Of a stretch of 38,892 nucleotides of DNA, positions 33,894-38,892 are shown piece after piece. Location: positions 1 through 38,892 of the forward strand of contig CAININ010000038.1 of assembly GCA_903849265.1 (NCBI GenBank). Direction: 5' to 3'. Both the position numbers and the translations under genes were made by a program. Source of the DNA: an uncultured Acidimicrobiaceae bacterium (GTDB lineage Bacteria > Actinomycetota > Acidimicrobiia > Acidimicrobiales > RAAP-2). Position 1 is the stretch's first letter. The number at the start of each line of letters is the position of its first letter. The notes under the pieces are model-generated. The model saw nothing but the letters and a program-made list of their open reading frames with translations. It was not told where the DNA came from and ran no database searches.

Positions 33894-34775
33894 ATGAACA
33901 CTCGAAGGCTGTATCGACCACTTGTTGCGCTCTGCATGCTGGGAGGGATCGCGCTGGCGGTGCCCAATCATGCCGAAGCGGCTCCCCTCCACAGCACGGC
34001 CGTGGGTGCGACCTGCACGGGGACCAGCGCCTCGCCCGGCGTGCTCGCTGGCACCTACTCCTCGAGCGTGGTGATCTCCGGGTACTGCGTCGTCGACGGC
34101 GGTCCCACGACCGTGAACGGCAGCATCACGGTCGCCACTGGGGCGACCCTCGATGCGACCTTCGCCCGCAATGACGTGACGGGGATCGGAACGAGCAGTC
34201 TGCACGTGACCGGTGGCGTCAAGGTGACCAGCGGCGCGGTGTTCGCCATGGGGTGCGAGCCGAACTACGCACCTTGCAGCGACGACCCGGCTGGAACGCT
34301 GACCGGAACCAACACCGTCGGCATGAACATCACTGGAGCGGGGGCCCTCGGCCTCGTCGTCCACGCCAGCACCATCGGTGGAAGTATCAATCTCTCCCAT
34401 GGCGGAGGCGGGTCGACGTGCACGGTTCCGACGAGTGGCTACTTCGCCAAGAACTTCAGCCCTGTGTTCAGCGACTTCGAGGACAACTCGATCGGCGGGA
34501 ACCTCCACGTCATCGGCGTGCAGTCGTGCTGGCTCGGGTTGATCCGCAATGCCGTGCACAAGAGCCTGACCGACTCGAACAACACGTTCGCAGAACCAGA
34601 TGCCAACGAGACGATGAACAACACGGTGGGCAAGAACATCACGTGCTCGGCCAACACCCCCGCGGTCCATGTCGGCGATTCGAGCCAGACCCCGAACCTG
34701 GTGAAGGGCACCGCGTCGGGCGAGTGCAGCTTCTCCAGCGTGTCGGCCGGAGTCCTGATCTCCGTGAAGGTCTGA
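33894..34775 (+). CDS. Secreted hypothetical protein, beta-rich
   Basis: Signal peptide MNTRRLYRPLVALCMLGGIALAVPNHAEAAP; Thr/Ser/Gly-rich body with beta-helix-like repeats. Confidence 0.75.
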   Translation: MNTRRLYRPLVALCMLGGIALAVPNHAEAAPLHSTAVGATCTGTSASPGVLAGTYSSSVVISGYCVVDGGPTTVNGSITVATGATLDATFARNDVTGIGTSSLHVTGGVKVTSGAVFAMGCEPNYAPCSDDPAGTLTGTNTVGMNITGAGALGLVVHASTIGGSINLSHGGGGSTCTVPTSGYFAKNFSPVFSDFEDNSIGGNLHVIGVQSCWLGLIRNAVHKSLTDSNNTFAEPDANETMNNTVGKNITCSANTPAVHVGDSSQTPNLVKGTASGECSFSSVSAGVLISVKV

Positions 34776-34799
34776 CCACAATCCGTGAAGGTCTGACCA
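34761..34799. repeat. Direct duplication of tccgtgaaggtctgacca across the stop codon of the upstream gene
   Basis: 34761-34778 and 34782-34799 are identical 18-mers, 21-bp period. Confidence 0.9.
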
Positions 34800-34817
34800 G
34801 AGGCTGTCGCCCGCCGG

Positions 34818-37328
34818 TCAGACCACGATGTTGACGAGCTTGGGGGGTCGGGCGATGACCCGCTTCGGCATCGCTCCCCCCAGCGCGTCGACCACTGGCG
34901 CAGACTCGAGCGCTAGGCGCTCGGCGTCGGCTTCAGAAATGTCGGCGGCCACCTCGATCCGGTCGCGGACCTTTCCGTTGACCTGGACCACCATGGTCAC
35001 GGTGTCCTCGACCAACAAGGCTGGATCGGGCAGCGGCCACGTCTCCAGATGGATATGGTCCCCGTGGCGGCGCTCCCAGGCTTCGGCGGCAACATGGGGC
35101 GTCATCGGCGCCAACAACAAGAGCAGGGTGTCGACGGCCTCGTCGACGACATCACTGCGACCGCCATCACGGGCGTAGGGGTGGAGGAGATTGACGAACT
35201 CCATACAGGCGGCGACCGCGGTGTTGTAGGACCACCGCTCATAGTCGCGAGATACCCGCTCGATCAGCTTGTGGGTCGCTCTCCGGATCGCCACATCGGC
35301 ATCACTCAGGTCGTTCGTCGTGTCACCGGCTGCACGAGGCTCGTCGGGCACGGCCAGGCGCCAGACCCGGTCGAGGTATCGGGCGCATCCGTCGATCACC
35401 GAGTCGGTCTGCTCGGTCCAGTCCACGTCATCGGCCGGGGGGCCCACGAACAGATGGAACAGGCGCAGCGCGTCAGCGCCCACGGTGGTCAGGTAGCTCG
35501 ACGGGGCGACCAGGTTGCCCTTCGACTTGGACATCTTCTTGCCGTCCATCCGGATCATTCCCTGGGTGAACAGGTTGGCGAACGGCTCGCGCAACCCTTC
35601 GGGGGCGATCCCTACATCGACCAGCGCCTTGGTGAAGAACCGGGCGTATAGCAGGTGGAGGATGGCATGCTCGATCCCCCCGATGTACTGGTCGACCGGC
35701 ATCCAGTGCCGGGCGATCTCCTTGTCGAAGGGTGCGTCGGGCGTCCATGGGTCGGTGAACCGCAAGAAGTACCAGGACGAGTCCACGAACGTGTCCATGG
35801 TGTCCGTCTCACGGGTGGCCGGTCCCCCACAGGTCGGACAGGTCGTATTGAGGAATCCTGGATGAGTGGCCAGCGGGGACTCCCCGGTGGGTTGGAACTC
35901 CACGTCGTCGGGGGCGAGGACGGGCAGCTGATCGGCTGGCACCGGCACCATCCCGTGTTCGGCGCAGTAGACGATCGGGATCGGGCAGCCCCAGAACCGC
36001 TGACGCGACACGAGCCAGTCGCGCAGCCGGTAGTTCACCTTGCCGACGCCGATGCCCTGTTGCTCGAGCCACTCGATCGAGCGTGCCTTGGCCGTCGGGA
36101 TGTCGAGGCCGTCGAGCCAGTCGCTGTTTATCTTCTGGCCCGTGCCCGTGTAGGCACCGCCCGGGCCTCCGTCGGGCCCGCCAGTCTCGTCCCAGCCTTC
36201 GGGCGGCTGCACAGTGCGGACGAAGGGGAGGCCATAGGCCTGGGCGAAGTCCCAGTCACGGGTGTCCTCCGCGGGCACGGCCATGATGGCGCCGGTTCCA
36301 TATCCCATCAACACGTAGTCGGCCACGTAGACCGGAACCGGAGCACCGGTAAAGGGGTTGACGACAGAGGAGCCGGTGAACGCACCACGCTTGGACAGGC
36401 TGGCAGAACCCGACTCGGACATCCGCTCGATATCGGTGCTGGCGGCGGCCCGGGCCTGCAGCGCTGCGACCTCGTCGGCATGCTCGGCCGTCGTCAGCTC
36501 GGCCACCAGGGGATGCTCGGGGGCTACCACCGCGTAGGTCATCCCGAACGAGGTGTCGGGCCGGGTGGTGAACACCCGGAGCGACCGCGGCTCCCGCCCG
36601 TCCGACCCGTCCCGACCTTGCACGGCCAAGTCCATCTCGGCGCCTTCGGATCTACCAATCCAGTTGCGCTGCATAATCTTGACCCGCTCGGGCCACGCCA
36701 AGTCGTCGAGGCCGGCCAACAGCTCATCGGCGTAGTTGGTGATGCGGAAGAACCACTGCTCCAGGTCGCGTTTGATGACCAGGTCGCCGGAGCGCTCACA
36801 GGTCCCGTCAGCCAGGACCTGCTCGTTGGCCAGCACGGTGTGGCACCCCGGGCACCAGTTGACCGGAGCGTTCGCCCGGTAGGCCAGGCCGGCCTCGAAC
36901 AGCTTGGTGAAGATGACCTGGTTCCACTTCATGTACTCGGGGTCGTGACTCCGCACCTCGCGCCGCCAGTCGTAGACCGCTCCGAGCGAGGTGATGGACT
37001 CCTTCAGCTCCTCGATGCGGGCATCGGTGAAGATCCGAGGGTGGGTGCCCGTCTTGATGGCGGCGTTCTCGGCCGGCAGGCCGAAGGAGTCGAAGCCGAA
37101 GGGCGACAGCACGGCGTGACCGAGCATGGTGCGGTGGCGGACCAAGAGATCGCCGAAGGTGTAGTTGCGGACGTGTCCCATGTGGGCCGCACCCGAAGGG
37201 TAGGGGTACATGGTGAGCACGTACCACGGAGGCCGAGGGTCGTCGGCGTCCACCTCGTAGGTGCCTTCGTCGCTCCAGCGGCGCTGCCACTTCTTTTCGA
37301 TGTCGATGACGTCATAGGCCCGTGCCAT
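34818..37328 (-). CDS. leuS: Leucyl-tRNA synthetase
   Basis: Trimmed to MARAYDVIDIEKKWQRRWSDEGTYEVD; MYPYPSGAAHMGHVRNYTFGDLL (HIGH region), KMSKSKGNLV (KMSKS). Confidence 0.97.
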   Translation of the reverse strand: MARAYDVIDIEKKWQRRWSDEGTYEVDADDPRPPWYVLTMYPYPSGAAHMGHVRNYTFGDLLVRHRTMLGHAVLSPFGFDSFGLPAENAAIKTGTHPRIFTDARIEELKESITSLGAVYDWRREVRSHDPEYMKWNQVIFTKLFEAGLAYRANAPVNWCPGCHTVLANEQVLADGTCERSGDLVIKRDLEQWFFRITNYADELLAGLDDLAWPERVKIMQRNWIGRSEGAEMDLAVQGRDGSDGREPRSLRVFTTRPDTSFGMTYAVVAPEHPLVAELTTAEHADEVAALQARAAASTDIERMSESGSASLSKRGAFTGSSVVNPFTGAPVPVYVADYVLMGYGTGAIMAVPAEDTRDWDFAQAYGLPFVRTVQPPEGWDETGGPDGGPGGAYTGTGQKINSDWLDGLDIPTAKARSIEWLEQQGIGVGKVNYRLRDWLVSRQRFWGCPIPIVYCAEHGMVPVPADQLPVLAPDDVEFQPTGESPLATHPGFLNTTCPTCGGPATRETDTMDTFVDSSWYFLRFTDPWTPDAPFDKEIARHWMPVDQYIGGIEHAILHLLYARFFTKALVDVGIAPEGLREPFANLFTQGMIRMDGKKMSKSKGNLVAPSSYLTTVGADALRLFHLFVGPPADDVDWTEQTDSVIDGCARYLDRVWRLAVPDEPRAAGDTTNDLSDADVAIRRATHKLIERVSRDYERWSYNTAVAACMEFVNLLHPYARDGGRSDVVDEAVDTLLLLLAPMTPHVAAEAWERRHGDHIHLETWPLPDPALLVEDTVTMVVQVNGKVRDRIEVAADISEADAERLALESAPVVDALGGAMPKRVIARPPKLVNIVV

Positions 37329-37395
37329 AGGGGCCGATCGTACCGGCCGCAGCCGGGGCCCCCATCTGCCCGACCTCGTCAGGCCTCCGGGACGT

Positions 37396-38595
37396 TCAGA
37401 AGTTGGAGGCGATGTCGGACACCGCGTGCCCGATCGCGGAGGCCACGCCCTTGATCGACGAGGCGATGGCGCCCGCATCGGTGACCTCGGAGGCGGGCGG
37501 GACCGCCACCGTCACGGGGTCGCCGTAGTGGGAGAAGCCCACGGTCACCGTGGTCGACGTGGTGGCTTGGCCTGCCGATCCGGACATCGAGCCGTTGATC
37601 AGATCCGACGCGATGCTGCCCAGGGTGGCCTTGGACAGGTCGATCGAGGCGGAGAGCTGACGGACGTACCCGTCGGCGCCGACCCAGGCCGTGACCGGCA
37701 CTGAGGTGTTGCCGAGTTCGCCGAGGACCTTCGAGACCTTGGCCCCCGAGGCGGAGCCCGTGGGAAGGCCGGCCCGGGCAGCCAGCTCAGCGACGGTGAC
37801 GGTGGTCGTGTACTCCGTGGTCTGGATGCCGTGGAGGTTGACGGAACCGACCGTCGTCACCTGGCCGCCGATCGAGGCCAACAGGCCCAGTAGCTGCGAC
37901 GGGTTGGCCAGGACCCCGAGCGTCGAGGTGGAGGCGTTGCCGCGATCGCCGTCCTGGGGTAGGTCGACCTTGAGCCACCGGGTGCCGCCGGTCAGGGACG
38001 ACACCGCAGGAGAGCCCAGGTAGATGGTGGATCCATCGGCGATCACGTTGATGACGTCGTTGCCACTTCCGACCAGGCCCGATATCGCAGGCACAGTGGC
38101 CGACAGGTGGGCGACGTCGGTCTTCAGATCAGCGGCACCGGACCCGGTCACCAGCGTGGTGACCCTCTTGGCGGTGGACTGGGTGGCAGAAAGGTCGAAG
38201 GCTACCGAGGTGGCTCCGGCCGAGGCGGCGGCAGCCGCACCTAGTGCGCCCCGGGCCGAGCCGGGCGCGGGCGTGCCGGAGTTGAAGGCACCGCCGAACG
38301 CCGCGGCCCCGAAGGCCACCGCGGCAATCAGCGAGGCGATGATGGTAGCGACGGCGATTCGTCGGGCGCCACCGGCGGCGCGTGCTGGCGGCGGCGTCGG
38401 ACCCACCGGGCCCGCCGGCGGCAACTCGGCACTCAGCAAGGGGCCAGGGGCGTCGATCGGGGCAAGGTGATCCCCTGGGCGGGCCATCAGCGCCGTGCCG
38501 GTCGCCGTTTCGGTTGCGAATGCGGAGCTATCGACTGCTCCGGTCTGCCCTGTGGCCACGAAGACCCCGTCCCGGTATTCCACCGAATCACTCAT
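37396..38595 (-). CDS. Membrane-anchored hypothetical protein, LppX/LprG-like fold possible
   Basis: One TM (IAVATIIASLIAAVAFGAAAF) then a beta-rich domain with TSVAFDLSATQSTAKRVTTLVTGSGAADLKTD, AWVGADGYVRQLSASIDLSKA. Confidence 0.65.
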   Translation of the reverse strand: MSDSVEYRDGVFVATGQTGAVDSSAFATETATGTALMARPGDHLAPIDAPGPLLSAELPPAGPVGPTPPPARAAGGARRIAVATIIASLIAAVAFGAAAFGGAFNSGTPAPGSARGALGAAAAASAGATSVAFDLSATQSTAKRVTTLVTGSGAADLKTDVAHLSATVPAISGLVGSGNDVINVIADGSTIYLGSPAVSSLTGGTRWLKVDLPQDGDRGNASTSTLGVLANPSQLLGLLASIGGQVTTVGSVNLHGIQTTEYTTTVTVAELAARAGLPTGSASGAKVSKVLGELGNTSVPVTAWVGADGYVRQLSASIDLSKATLGSIASDLINGSMSGSAGQATTSTTVTVGFSHYGDPVTVAVPPASEVTDAGAIASSIKGVASAIGHAVSDIASNF

Positions 38596-38818
38596 CTGCG
38601 CCCCTTACGTTCGATTCTGGTAGTCGTGTCTGGTCGGGGACGGTGCCGTCGAAGTCGCAGGTGCGTCGACAGTGGCCTCATCGCCCGTAACCGAATCGTA
38701 ACGAGGGTGCGGGCCGAATTGTCATCGGGGGGGTCCAGGGCGATGGCGACGCCCGGCGTCGCCACCTGGGGCTCGATTCGGACCCCTCGTGGTGTGCTGA
38801 TAACCTGAGCCGACCTTC

Positions 38819-38891
38819 GGGGGTATAGCTCAGTTGGTAGAGCGCTTGACTGGCAGTCAAGAGGTCAGGGGTTCGAATCCCCTTACCTCCA
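38819..38891 (+). tRNA. tRNA-Ala (anticodon GGC)
   Basis: Full cloverleaf: GGGGGTA TA GCTC AGTTGGTA GAGC G CTTGA CTGGCAG TCAAG AGGTC AGGGG TTCGAAT CCCCT TACCTCC A; has the G3:U70 alanine identity pair. Confidence 0.96.
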
Positions 38892-38892
38892 C

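Noticed and set aside
32700-34781. 693-aa minus-strand ORF opposite the LLM oxidoreductase and secreted protein
   Set aside because: No recognisable motifs and spans two convincing plus-strand genes.
35655-37454. 599-aa plus-strand ORF opposite leuS
   Set aside because: leuS has HIGH and KMSKS motifs on the minus strand; this ORF is a shadow.

Overview
High-GC, gene-dense actinobacterial-type chromosomal window (probably Actinomycetota, Acidimicrobiia-like by inference). It carries about 30 credible CDSs and a tRNA-Ala(GGC) at the right edge. Main blocks, left to right: (1) a translationally coupled P450 / SDR / CYP51 / ferredoxin operon that resembles the mycobacterial cyp51 locus, followed by a SnoaL-like gene; (2) a Phd/YefM-PIN toxin-antitoxin pair with a perfect palindrome just upstream; (3) a DUF427 gene and a mycothiol-dependent maleylpyruvate isomerase-like gene, separated by a roughly 1.45 kb cassette encoding a 7-repeat beta-propeller lipoprotein and flanked by a 178-bp imperfect direct repeat; (4) a Na+/H+ antiporter, a sulfotransferase-like gene, and a divergent ADH / Baeyer-Villiger monooxygenase pair; (5) rsgA, and a permease fused to two YHS domains; (6) an SOS-box-controlled imuA'-imuB-dnaE2 mutasome; (7) housekeeping genes (holA, folP-like, a CnoX-like thioredoxin, PAC2, leuS). 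The most interesting items are the repeat-flanked propeller cassette with gene remnants at both edges, the SOS box that overlaps the apparent imuA' start codon (a possible leaderless promoter), several short iterated repeats in divergent promoters, and a structured intergenic region at 11.4-11.8 kb. No transposase, integrase, CRISPR array or rRNA was seen. All functional calls come from reading motifs by eye; no database search was run.
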